Notes: generated by a model not told the origin, from the letters alone. Positions 1-6,203 are shown, counted from the stretch's first letter. The stretch is DNA of 18,143 bases from Clostridiaceae bacterium (GCA_904501705.1 CAJGCA010000031.1:1-18143), one strand, 5' to 3'. A program made the numbers and translations.

Positions 1-246
1 ATGAGAGAAATATTACCCAATATTCAAGAAGATAAATTGGATGACATAAAAATTGTTTTAACAATAGATAAAGATGGAGTGGCTAAAACAATGTTCACTG
101 AGATTTCTATGACTATATTGAAAGATAATGGTGATATACACGCCCAAAAGACTTTAAACATGGAATATACATTTAATAAGTTTGACAATGTAGCTTTCAA
201 TCTTGAAAACATTGTTTCCCAATACACAGCGGATACCATGTCATAA
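1..246 (+). CDS. hypothetical protein, 81 aa (possibly 5'-truncated by window edge)
   Basis: The open frame begins with ATG at the first base, so I cannot see a ribosome binding site or tell whether this is the true start or an internal Met. The 81-residue product is acidic and polar, with a lysine/aspartate-rich N-terminal half, no membrane segment, no cysteine and no motif I recognise. The strand-like middle (around residues 15-60) could be a small beta-rich domain, but this is only an impression. Codon use is strongly AT-rich like the rest of 1-2400 and unlike the housekeeping genes further right. It is followed by a strong terminator at 321-358. Function unknown. Confidence 0.45.
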   Translation: MREILPNIQEDKLDDIKIVLTIDKDGVAKTMFTEISMTILKDNGDIHAQKTLNMEYTFNKFDNVAFNLENIVSQYTADTMS

Positions 247-320
247 TGTAACGCATATAATTATAAACTTTTACAGAAAATCCTCGGTTTCCACCCAGTT
301 CTTTTTCGGACACGAATGAC

Positions 321-358
321 AAAAAACAAAGCACTTCATCCGAAGTGCTTTGTTTTTT
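321..358 (+). terminator. perfect 17-bp intrinsic terminator hairpin
   Basis: The arms 321-337 and 342-358 are exact reverse complements around a 4-base ATCC loop. The outer part is A-tract/T-tract, so the structure has a T-rich tail on the + strand and an equivalent one on the - strand and could stop transcription in both directions. It lies 74 bp after the stop of the 81-aa ORF and directly abuts the hairpin array starting at 362. Confidence 0.85.
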
Positions 359-832
359 TATCCAAGCCGACAGGCTTGGTATATCATCACGCGTCAGCGT
401 GTATATCATCAACATGGCAAAGTCGTGTTGTATCTCATCACACTTTTAAGTGTGTATCTAAAAAATTGTTGGCTTACTAATCCACCAACAAAAAGAGTTG
501 AGAGTGATAATTCTACAAATCTTTTTGCTGATGTTGTTGAGCAAGATGGTAAAACTTATGTAACTTATTACACTGCCTTTAATAAAACCAATAATATTTT
601 GAATTTAATTTTTATTATAGTATATTTGTTAATAGGTATTTTTGCTGTTATATTCGCCATCACTGATGGGAATAAAATTTATTATCTTCCAGTTTTGCTT
701 TTGGGCATCTTGCTTTTTGGTTATAAATTTTTTACAAACACAAAGGAAGAAAAAAATTCCCCAAAAGATTCCGAAATCATGATAAAAGAACTTCAAAAAA
801 GAGTTGAAGCAGTAAATCTATGGGATAAATAA
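350..832 (+). CDS. small two-helix membrane protein, probably a 5'-truncated gene fragment
   Basis: The frame is open from ATG 350 to 832 (160 codons), but that ATG lies in the right arm of the terminator hairpin and the first 38 or so codons are a translation of the hairpin array, so the N-terminus is almost certainly spurious. The believable protein starts near 467 (residue 40). It has a polar segment (residues 40-80), two hydrophobic helices (about 84-106 and 112-131) and a charged tail with a KELQKRVEAV-like amphipathic stretch. No ATG, GTG or well-placed TTG with a Shine-Dalgarno follows the array in this frame, which suggests the original 5' end was lost or replaced by the array. Family not recognised. 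Codon use is AT-rich like its neighbours. Confidence 0.4.
   Translation: MFFYPSRQAWYIITRQRVYHQHGKVVLYLITLLSVYLKNCWLTNPPTKRVESDNSTNLFADVVEQDGKTYVTYYTAFNKTNNILNLIFIIVYLLIGIFAVIFAITDGNKIYYLPVLLLGILLFGYKFFTNTKEEKNSPKDSEIMIKELQKRVEAVNLWDK
362..459. repeat. tandem array of four variable-stem hairpins with constant TATATCATC linker
   Basis: Four consecutive hairpins are visible. Stem 362-368/373-379 is 7 bp with loop GACA. Stem 388-392/397-401 is 5 bp with loop GTCA. Stem 410-418/422-430 is 9 bp with two G-T pairs and loop AAA. Stem 439-445/448-454 is 7 bp with loop TT. The stem sequences differ completely, but the DNA after each hairpin is nearly constant: TATATCATC (380-388), TATATCATC (402-410), TATCTCATC (431-439) and a partial TATCT (455-459). 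The last C of a linker is also the first base of the next stem. Conserved linkers with covarying stems point to selection on structure. I recall similar strings from gut Clostridia but cannot verify it here. Confidence 0.8.
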
Positions 833-907
833 GAAAATTCTTAGTTTTCAGAGCCCTTTCATTCGTGTCATTAAGTTCAAAACACCCAAAAATCCCGTTC
901 ACGTATG

Positions 908-922
908 GTACGTACTCTTAAG
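908..922 (+). repeat. left copy of a near-identical direct repeat flanking the regulator cassette
   Basis: GTACGTACTCTTAAG here matches GTACGACTCTTAAG at 2294-2307 with a single-base indel, in the same orientation. The two copies lie about 1.4 kb apart on either side of the promoter-regulator-terminator unit. Confidence 0.45.
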
Positions 923-955
923 GACATTGTAATCCGGCTTGTAAAACAAAACTAT

Positions 956-982
956 CCGCCCAAAGAAATTTGGGCGGTTTTT
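956..982 (+). terminator. intrinsic terminator
   Basis: A 9-bp perfect stem (956-964 with 969-977) closes a GAAA tetraloop and is followed by five T residues (978-982). It sits just upstream of the promoter of the Xre regulator and would insulate that gene from upstream transcription. Confidence 0.85.
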
Positions 983-989
983 CTATGAC

Positions 990-1018
990 TTGAACTTTTA
1001 GGATAAAAGCGGTATAAT
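990..1018 (+). promoter_or_regulatory. sigma-70-type promoter of the Xre/membrane regulator
   Basis: TTGAAC (990-995), a 17-bp spacer and a consensus TATAAT (1013-1018) predict a start near 1025 and a leader of about 107 nt before the ATG at 1132. Within the leader the hexamer ATTGAC occurs twice with an 11-bp period (1070-1075 and 1081-1086), a possible binding site. A weaker alternative, TTGACC (1082-1087) with TAGAAT (1106-1111), has an 18-bp spacer but would leave almost no leader. Confidence 0.7.
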
Positions 1019-1131
1019 CTAACCAACAAATAATAATTCACCCGTAACATAGAAAAACACAGGGGGTGGATTGACAGTCCATTGACCGTTTTCCCTTTAT
1101 TACCGTAGAATGTAGGCAGAGGTGATCCAAT

Positions 1132-2145
1132 ATGACTGATAAAAAAACATTTGGTTCGTTCATAAAACAAAAACGAACTGAGAAAAACTATTCACAAAAA
1201 GACTTGGCTGAAATGCTGTATGTAAGCGAAGGGGCCGTGAGCAAGTGGGAGCGAGGTGTGTCCTATCCCGACATTACTTTGATTTCCGATATTTGCCGTA
1301 TCCTTGATATAAGCGAACACGAATTGATTACCGCCTCAACCGACACAGATTCAAGGAAGATTAAGCGCGAAGCACGGAAGTTCCGTGCAATCCGTAGCGC
1401 ATGGTTTTGGATTCCGACAATATCGTATGCAGTAGCACTCTTAACTTGTTTTATTTGCAATCTTGCCGTAAACCACACGTTGTCTTGGTTCTTTATCGTG
1501 TTGGCTTCATTGCTTTGTGCCTACACTTTCATACCCACAGTTACATCTTTTTTTAAGACGAAAAAACTTCTTGTTTTCTGTGTTACAACTTACCTGTCCC
1601 TTTGCCTGCTTTTGTTTACCTGTGCAGTATATACAAATGACCTGTCTTGGTTCTTGACATCCTGTATCGGTGTTTTGATAGGGTATGAATTGTTATTTGT
1701 ACCCATTTTATTATCGAAAACCAAAATATTTCGCTACAAGTTTGTGATTTTGTTTGCTGTGGCATGTGTTTTGACTATCTTACTTTTGTTGAACATCAAT
1801 ATTTGGCATCCTTTTATGCTTATCTCGGCAATACTTGTTACTTGCTATGCGTTTACACCTGCTATCTTTTGCGCTATTATTTGCTTACTACGTTTTGACG
1901 CCTTTCTCAAAGCAGGCATATGTACATTTCTCAGTGCAGTCTTTTATTATTTCACAGGATACGTTACGAATGTGTTGTTTGGCTTAACAGAAAATCACCA
2001 TCAGGTGAATTTTAACAACTGGGAACAGTGTCTAAGCGGTAATGTTCATTTTATCTGCTTAACATCGTTCCTGTTTATAAGCGCTGTTTTTATTCTAATC
2101 GGAATTTTTAGGATTGCAAAAACAAAAAACGATAAACTCCAATAG
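1132..2145 (+). CDS. Xre-family HTH regulator fused to a polytopic membrane domain
   Basis: A 337-aa protein. Residues 8-63 form a classical Xre/Cro helix-turn-helix of the kind starting 'FIKQKRTEKNYSQKDLAEML', with the recognition-helix signature VSEGAVSKWERG and the following YPDITL. After a basic linker (73-90) come about eight hydrophobic helices (roughly 93-112, 118-141, 147-166, 171-195, 203-220, 228-253, 262-283, 305-327). Start ATG 1132 is supported by AGAGGTGAT at 1118-1125. The protein would be anchored in the membrane with its DNA-binding domain in the cytosol. Such fusions occur in Firmicutes, often in accessory DNA near transporter genes, but no target transporter is adjacent here. 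It has its own promoter and is bracketed by terminators (956-982 and 2246-2281), so it is a monocistronic cassette. The ligand or signal is unknown. Confidence 0.85.
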   Translation: MTDKKTFGSFIKQKRTEKNYSQKDLAEMLYVSEGAVSKWERGVSYPDITLISDICRILDISEHELITASTDTDSRKIKREARKFRAIRSAWFWIPTISYAVALLTCFICNLAVNHTLSWFFIVLASLLCAYTFIPTVTSFFKTKKLLVFCVTTYLSLCLLLFTCAVYTNDLSWFLTSCIGVLIGYELLFVPILLSKTKIFRYKFVILFAVACVLTILLLLNINIWHPFMLISAILVTCYAFTPAIFCAIICLLRFDAFLKAGICTFLSAVFYYFTGYVTNVLFGLTENHHQVNFNNWEQCLSGNVHFICLTSFLFISAVFILIGIFRIAKTKNDKLQ

Positions 2146-2187
2146 GCCTAATAGATGAAAATTGTTTGAGAGGGTTTTAGGCACTCC

Positions 2188-2228
2188 TAACAAGTGGAAA
2201 ATGTGATATACATTTTCCCTGCTTGTTA
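2188..2228. repeat. long imperfect inverted repeat after the regulator gene
   Basis: Outer arms TAACAAG/CTTGTTA (2188-2194 with 2222-2228, 7 bp) and inner arms GGAAAATGT/ACATTTTCC (2196-2204 with 2210-2218, 9 bp) form an almost continuous hairpin with a small internal loop and a 5-base apical loop. There is no T-tail, so it is not a standard terminator. It precedes the real terminator by about 20 bp. Confidence 0.65.
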
Positions 2229-2245
2229 CGGTGTAAGACAAAATT

Positions 2246-2281
2246 AAAAGCTGTGTAGAAAATTTCTACACAGCTTTTTTA
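2246..2281 (+). terminator. intrinsic terminator after the Xre regulator
   Basis: A 15-bp perfect stem (2246-2260 with 2264-2278) has a 3-base loop and a T-rich 3' side. The GC-containing core GCTGTGTAG pairs with CTACACAGC. It closes the regulator transcript about 100 bp after the stop codon. Together with 2188-2228, the repeat at 2294 and the promoter at 2371 it accounts for most of the 304-bp gap before the symporter gene. Confidence 0.85.
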
Positions 2282-2293
2282 CTGTCCTTTAGA

Positions 2294-2307
2294 GTACGAC
2301 TCTTAAG
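2294..2307 (+). repeat. right copy of the direct repeat flanking the regulator cassette
   Basis: GTACGACTCTTAAG, matching 908-922 except for one missing T. It lies between the regulator terminator and the symporter promoter, close to where base composition shifts from AT-rich to the balanced composition of the housekeeping genes. Confidence 0.45.
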
Positions 2308-2370
2308 TGGGCGGGATTTTACTTTTTGCCATCCTTGGAAACTTATAATAATGAAAAGTACAAGTTTTTA

Positions 2371-2399
2371 TTGCATTATATTGCCTTTTCTGTTATGAT
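2371..2399 (+). promoter_or_regulatory. extended -10 promoter of the symporter gene
   Basis: TTGCAT (2371-2376), a 17-bp spacer and TATGAT (2394-2399), preceded by TG at 2391-2392 in the extended -10 position. Predicted start near 2405, giving a leader of about 45 nt with GGAAGGAAGGG (2432-2442) as ribosome binding site. Confidence 0.65.
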
Positions 2400-2449
2400 A
2401 AGTATATTATTTTCCGAAAAACGCGTATTTTGGAAGGAAGGGTATTATT

Positions 2450-4021
2450 ATGGACGGAAATACGATACAAATCTTGATTGCCATGGTCATTTATATGGCT
2501 GTGGTCATCGGCATCGGCGCGATTTATGCAAAGCGCGCTAACAAAAACTCGGAGGAATACTTCCTCGGCGGTCGCTCGCTCGGGCCCTGGGTGACGGCGA
2601 TGAGTGCCGAAGCTTCGGATATGAGCGGCTGGCTTTTGATGGGTCTGCCGGGCGTTGCCTATTGGTGCGGTCTGGCGGATGCTGCGTGGACGGCAATCGG
2701 TCTTGCCGTTGGTACCTATATCAACTGGCTGATTGTTTCTAAGCGGTTGAGACGGTATAGCGTGAGAGCCAACAACTCGATTACCTTGCCGGAGTTTTTC
2801 TCTAACCGATTCAGAGAGAAAAAGAAAACCATTATGTTAATTGCGGGCGCTTTCATTCTGATCTTCTTTACCGTGTATGCGGCGAGCTGCTTTGTTACCT
2901 GTGGCAAGCTGTTCTCCGCCTTATTTGGGGCCCCCTACGTCGTGATGATGATTGTAGGCGCAGCTTTCGTGCTGCTCTATACGTTGCTCGGCGGATTCCT
3001 TGCGGAAAGTGTTTCCGACTTTATGCAGTCGATCGTGATGATCGTGGCGCTTTCCGTTATCGTAGTGATCGGCACATTGCAGGCGGGCGGCATCGACGTT
3101 GTGTTGGATAACGCGAGAGGTATCCCCGGTTTCTTCGAATTCTTTGGCTTAGCAACACCGACTGTGGACGCCAACGGTCAACAGATCGTTGAGGCGGGTG
3201 TGCCGCTGTTCGGTGAAGCATCGGATTACAGTGTTTTAACCATTTGCTCTATGATGGCTTGGGGCCTTGGCTACTTCGGCATGCCGCAGGTGCTGTTGCG
3301 CTTTATGGCGATCCGCAAGGAGGAAGAGCTCAAGCGCTCTCGTCGCATCGCAACCGTATGGGTTGTTATTTCCTTGACAGTTGCAGTGTTTATCGGTATT
3401 ATTGGTCGTCAGCTTTTCCCGGTTGCTCATCTGACAAAAGGTGCCGCCGAAAACATTTTCATCACGTTGGCGACGAGCTCTCTGCCGGCACTGTTGGCGG
3501 GATTTGTGATGGCTGGTATTTTGGCAGCGACGATCAGTTCTTCTGACTCGTATCTTCTCATTGCCGCATCGGCATTTTCCAAGAACATTTTCCAGGGTAT
3601 CTTTAAGAAAAATGCGACCGACAAGCAGGTTATGCTCGTTTCTCGTGTAACTCTGCTGGTGTTGGCGCTGATCGGTATCGTAATCGCCTTGGATGAGAAC
3701 AGCGTGATCTTCCAGATCGTATCCTTTGCTTGGGCGGGTTTTGGTGCCACCTTCGGCCCGCTGATGCTGTTCAGCCTGTTCTGGAAGCGTATCAACAAGG
3801 CTGGTGCCATCGCGGGTATGGTCAGCGGCGCAGGAATGGTGTTCCTGTGGAAACTGGTCATCAGTAAGCTTGGTGGCGTTTTTGCAATCTACGAGTTATT
3901 GCCTGCCTTTATCTTCTCTTCTCTTTGCATTATTGTGGTTTCCTTGCTGACAAAGGAGCCCTCTAAGGAAATTCAAGAGGATTTCGAGGCGGTTCGCAGC
4001 GGAAATACTGAGATTGCATAA
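2450..4021 (+). CDS. putP: sodium/solute symporter, PutP-like (probable Na+/proline symporter)
   Basis: A 523-aa integral membrane protein of the sodium:solute symporter (SSS) family, full length for PutP. Residues 56-68 carry the PutP signature SDMSGWLLMGLPG in the second helix. D57, S59 and G60 correspond to the E. coli PutP Asp55/Ser57/Gly58 cluster involved in Na+ binding. FFSNRF (around 115) and GMPQVLLRFMAI (near 281-292) are also typical. About 13 hydrophobic helices are expected, with a short acidic cytosolic tail. The helix that supplies the second Na+-site serines reads ISSSDSYLLIAASAFSKNI rather than the E. coli MSTLSCQLLV-like segment, so this belongs to a clostridial subgroup and the substrate may not be strictly proline. 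The ATG is supported by a purine-rich SD. It has its own promoter and a terminator at 4049-4086, so it is monocistronic. Confidence 0.85.
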   Translation: MDGNTIQILIAMVIYMAVVIGIGAIYAKRANKNSEEYFLGGRSLGPWVTAMSAEASDMSGWLLMGLPGVAYWCGLADAAWTAIGLAVGTYINWLIVSKRLRRYSVRANNSITLPEFFSNRFREKKKTIMLIAGAFILIFFTVYAASCFVTCGKLFSALFGAPYVVMMIVGAAFVLLYTLLGGFLAESVSDFMQSIVMIVALSVIVVIGTLQAGGIDVVLDNARGIPGFFEFFGLATPTVDANGQQIVEAGVPLFGEASDYSVLTICSMMAWGLGYFGMPQVLLRFMAIRKEEELKRSRRIATVWVVISLTVAVFIGIIGRQLFPVAHLTKGAAENIFITLATSSLPALLAGFVMAGILAATISSSDSYLLIAASAFSKNIFQGIFKKNATDKQVMLVSRVTLLVLALIGIVIALDENSVIFQIVSFAWAGFGATFGPLMLFSLFWKRINKAGAIAGMVSGAGMVFLWKLVISKLGGVFAIYELLPAFIFSSLCIIVVSLLTKEPSKEIQEDFEAVRSGNTEIA

Positions 4022-4048
4022 CGCAGCGCGTCGATAAAAAGTACAAAC

Positions 4049-4086
4049 AACAAAGATCCGCTCTCCCTAGAGAACGGATCTTTGTT
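4049..4086 (+). terminator. intrinsic terminator after the symporter gene
   Basis: A 12-bp stem (4049-4060 with 4075-4086) is extended after a two-A bulge by a 4-bp inner stem (4061-4064 with 4069-4072) and a CCCT loop. The tail TATTGTTT is only moderately T-rich. Confidence 0.75.
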
Positions 4087-4109
4087 ATTGTTTAACAGTG
4101 GAATACTTA

Positions 4110-4138
4110 TTGCACCCTTGCCACTGATATGGTATAAT
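4110..4138 (+). promoter_or_regulatory. promoter of the DUF3267-gtrA pair
   Basis: TTGCAC (4110-4115), a 17-bp spacer and consensus TATAAT (4133-4138). Predicted start is near 4145, leaving a short leader of about 23 nt that contains the Shine-Dalgarno GAGAGGGGAG (4153-4162). Confidence 0.75.
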
Positions 4139-4167
4139 AATAATGATCATTCGAGAGGGGAGATGAT

Positions 4168-4773
4168 ATGATGTCTACGCAAACCCTGCCGGATGGCTAT
4201 CGTGAGATTCTGTCTGTTGATCTACAAAAGGATAAAAAACTCGCGTTGCTGGTCAACGCCGCTGCACTGATCATTGCCGTAGCGATGGTTGTTCCGATGT
4301 GCTTTGTTGTGCCGATTACCGCATTGTTCGATTTCTCTGCCGGTATCGCGCAATATATGATCCGTTTTGCGGTGCTTTTCCTGTCACTGATCGCGTATAT
4401 GGTTCTGCACGAGCTTATACATGGTGTTACGATGAAGCTTTGCGGCACAAAGAAGGTGAAATACGGCTTTACCGGTCTGTATGCTTTCGCCGGCAGCGAT
4501 GATTACTATGATAAGTGCAGTTACATAACGATCGCGTTGGCGCCGATCATCGTATGGGGTGTTATTCTCGTAATCATCAACTGTCTTGTTCCTGCGCAGT
4601 GGTTTTGGGTGGTATACCTTATTCAAGTGACAAATGTCTCCGGTGCGGCAGGGGATATGTATGTCACGCTGAAATTCAGAAAATTTCCAAGAGATATATT
4701 GGTGCACGACTGCGGTGTGGCAATGACCGTATACGCAAAACAAGAAGACTTGAGAGGTGTTTATGATGTCTGA
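4168..4773 (+). CDS. DUF3267 family membrane protein with HELIH zinc-protease-like motif
   Basis: A 201-aa protein with about four membrane helices (around 27-50, 62-80, 117-140, 144-160). HELIHG at residues 81-86 is an HExxH zinc-binding motif at the cytosolic end of a helix. GAAGDMY (159-165) offers D163 as a plausible third metal ligand. This arrangement matches DUF3267, a family of putative site-2-protease-like membrane metalloproteases whose substrates are not established. Two adjacent ATGs (4168 and 4171) both fit the strong SD at 4153-4162; I use the first. The 3' end overlaps the start of the next gene, so the two are cotranscribed and probably translationally coupled. Catalytic activity is inferred from the motif only. 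Confidence 0.75.
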   Translation: MMSTQTLPDGYREILSVDLQKDKKLALLVNAAALIIAVAMVVPMCFVVPITALFDFSAGIAQYMIRFAVLFLSLIAYMVLHELIHGVTMKLCGTKKVKYGFTGLYAFAGSDDYYDKCSYITIALAPIIVWGVILVIINCLVPAQWFWVVYLIQVTNVSGAAGDMYVTLKFRKFPRDILVHDCGVAMTVYAKQEDLRGVYDV

Positions 4774-5212
4774 AAAGAAAAAAGAACTCATTCGCACGTT
4801 GAAATTCGTGCTGTTTTCCATTAGCGCAGGCGTCATTCAAGTCGTCAGTTTTACATTAATGGAGGAGGTATTGCACCTTGTGCATTGGCTTTCCTACCTT
4901 GTCGCGCTGATCCTGTCGGTGGTGTGGAATTTTACGCTCAACCGAAAATACACCTTCCATTCCGCAAATAACGTTCCGATCGCAATGTTTAAGGTTGCGC
5001 TGTTCTATCTTGTTTTTACGCCCTTGTCGACTTGGTGGACGGCAGTGCTGACGGGTGAGGTGATTGCGTGGAACGAATATCTCGTGCTCATCCTGACGAT
5101 GCTGGTCAACTTTGTGACGGAGTATCTCTATGACCGTATTATCGTTTTTGGCGGCAGTATTGACACCGCGAAGAACATCCCGGCCGACGAGATGACGGTT
5201 GAAGAACGATAA
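4763..5212 (+). CDS. GtrA-like family protein
   Basis: A 149-aa protein with four membrane helices and the GtrA-family hallmark WNFTLNRKYTF (residues 55-65) after the second helix. GtrA-like proteins are small membrane proteins linked to flipping or presenting polyprenyl-linked sugars for cell-surface glycosylation (teichoic acid or O-antigen modification). The frame is open from GTG 4757, but that codon lies inside the SD (GAGAGG, 4752-4757). ATG 4763 or ATG 4766 is better placed, and I choose 4763. The gene starts inside the 3' end of the DUF3267 gene. No glycosyltransferase is adjacent, so the sugar and acceptor cannot be named. The acidic C-terminal tail (around 133-149) is presumably cytosolic. 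Confidence 0.8.
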   Translation: MMSEKKKELIRTLKFVLFSISAGVIQVVSFTLMEEVLHLVHWLSYLVALILSVVWNFTLNRKYTFHSANNVPIAMFKVALFYLVFTPLSTWWTAVLTGEVIAWNEYLVLILTMLVNFVTEYLYDRIIVFGGSIDTAKNIPADEMTVEER

Positions 5213-5363
5213 TTTTTGTGTTTTCAAAACGCGAGTTGCGCATGTTTTCCGTTCACCAGCGTTCTCTGTAAGCTTAAAAAGGGTGAGCGTGTTGTTATCA
5301 TAGAGGGCGATCTGCAGGATGCGATCTGTCAGGTCACGCAAGAAAGCTGATAGGAGGATGGAA

Positions 5364-6203
5364 ATGAGAGAGATCCGCGCACAAAGCATCGCAGACGCTG
5401 TCAAACGTCTGTGTATTGAAGCGAATTGTCATTTGAGTGACGATCTGAAGACCTGTATCGGCCGTTGCCATGCACATGAGACATGGCCACAGGCGAAGGA
5501 AATATTAGAACGGATCATAGAAAACTATGAGATCGCAGATGAGGAAAACGTGCCGATCTGTCAGGATACGGGCGTTGCCTGCGTATTTTTGAAGATCGGG
5601 CAGGATGTTTATATCAATGGAGATCTGACGGAGGCTGTGAACGAAGGCGTTCGACAGGGTTATGGCGAGGGCTGTCTGCGTAAGAGTGTCGTGCGTGACC
5701 CACTTGATCGCGTGAACACAGACGATAACACGCCGGCGATGCTGTATGTTGAACTCGTACCGGGGGATACGATCGAGATCACGGTTGCTCCAAAAGGCTT
5801 CGGTAGTGAGAATATGAGCCGCATTGCGATGCTGGCGCCCTCTGCTGGCCTGCAGGGCGTAATTGATTTTGTTATCAAGACCGTGGAAGAAGCAGGCCCG
5901 AATCCTTGCCCTCCGATCGTTGTCGGCGTCGGCATTGGAGGAACGTTTGATAAAGCTGCGTTGCTCGCTAAGAAAGCACTTTTGCGCCCTTTAGACAAGA
6001 GGAATACGAGCCCCTTTTATGCGGATCTGGAGGAGAAATTACTCGAGGAGATCAATTGTCTCGGCATCGGTCCGCAGGGCTTTGGCGGCATGACGACGGC
6101 GCTGGCGGTCAATATTGAGACAATGCCGACTCACATTGCCGGTCTGCCGGTGGCGGTCAATATCAACTGCCACGTGACAAGGCACAAAACGGAGGTGCTG
6201 TGA
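5364..6203 (+). CDS. fumA: class I fumarate hydratase, alpha subunit
   Basis: A 279-aa catalytic [4Fe-4S] subunit of the oxygen-sensitive, two-subunit class I fumarase (fumarate + water to L-malate). Three cysteines in the expected contexts can ligate the cluster: C66 in PICQDTG, C182 in NPCPPIVVGVGIGG and C269 in NINCHVTRH. RKSVVRDPL (106-114) and APKGFGSEN (142-150) are typical substrate/cluster-site segments. The frame is open from 5319, but ATG 5364 has an ideal AGGAGG at 5352-5357 with a 6-base spacer and gives the family's N-terminus. The stop TGA shares its last base with the ATG of the beta subunit. L-tartrate dehydratase (TtdAB) is the homologous alternative; without tartrate genes nearby, fumarase is more likely. 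No clear promoter was found upstream, so transcription may continue from 4110. Confidence 0.9.
   Translation: MREIRAQSIADAVKRLCIEANCHLSDDLKTCIGRCHAHETWPQAKEILERIIENYEIADEENVPICQDTGVACVFLKIGQDVYINGDLTEAVNEGVRQGYGEGCLRKSVVRDPLDRVNTDDNTPAMLYVELVPGDTIEITVAPKGFGSENMSRIAMLAPSAGLQGVIDFVIKTVEEAGPNPCPPIVVGVGIGGTFDKAALLAKKALLRPLDKRNTSPFYADLEEKLLEEINCLGIGPQGFGGMTTALAVNIETMPTHIAGLPVAVNINCHVTRHKTEVL

Noticed and set aside
362..459. CRISPR array
   Set aside because: The conserved part is only about 9 bp, the variable parts are self-complementary, and the unit length varies from 21 to 30 bp; no cas genes are present.
905..988. 27-codon ORF that could be a leader peptide for the Xre gene
   Set aside because: It has no ribosome binding site, ends inside the terminator hairpin, and lies upstream of the predicted promoter.
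5319..5363. N-terminal extension of the fumarase alpha subunit
   Set aside because: No SD precedes that start, while ATG 5364 has AGGAGG at ideal spacing and yields the family's usual N-terminus.
4856..5404. 182-codon open frame on the - strand
   Set aside because: Antisense to gtrA and the fumarase start; low-complexity translation with no family resemblance.
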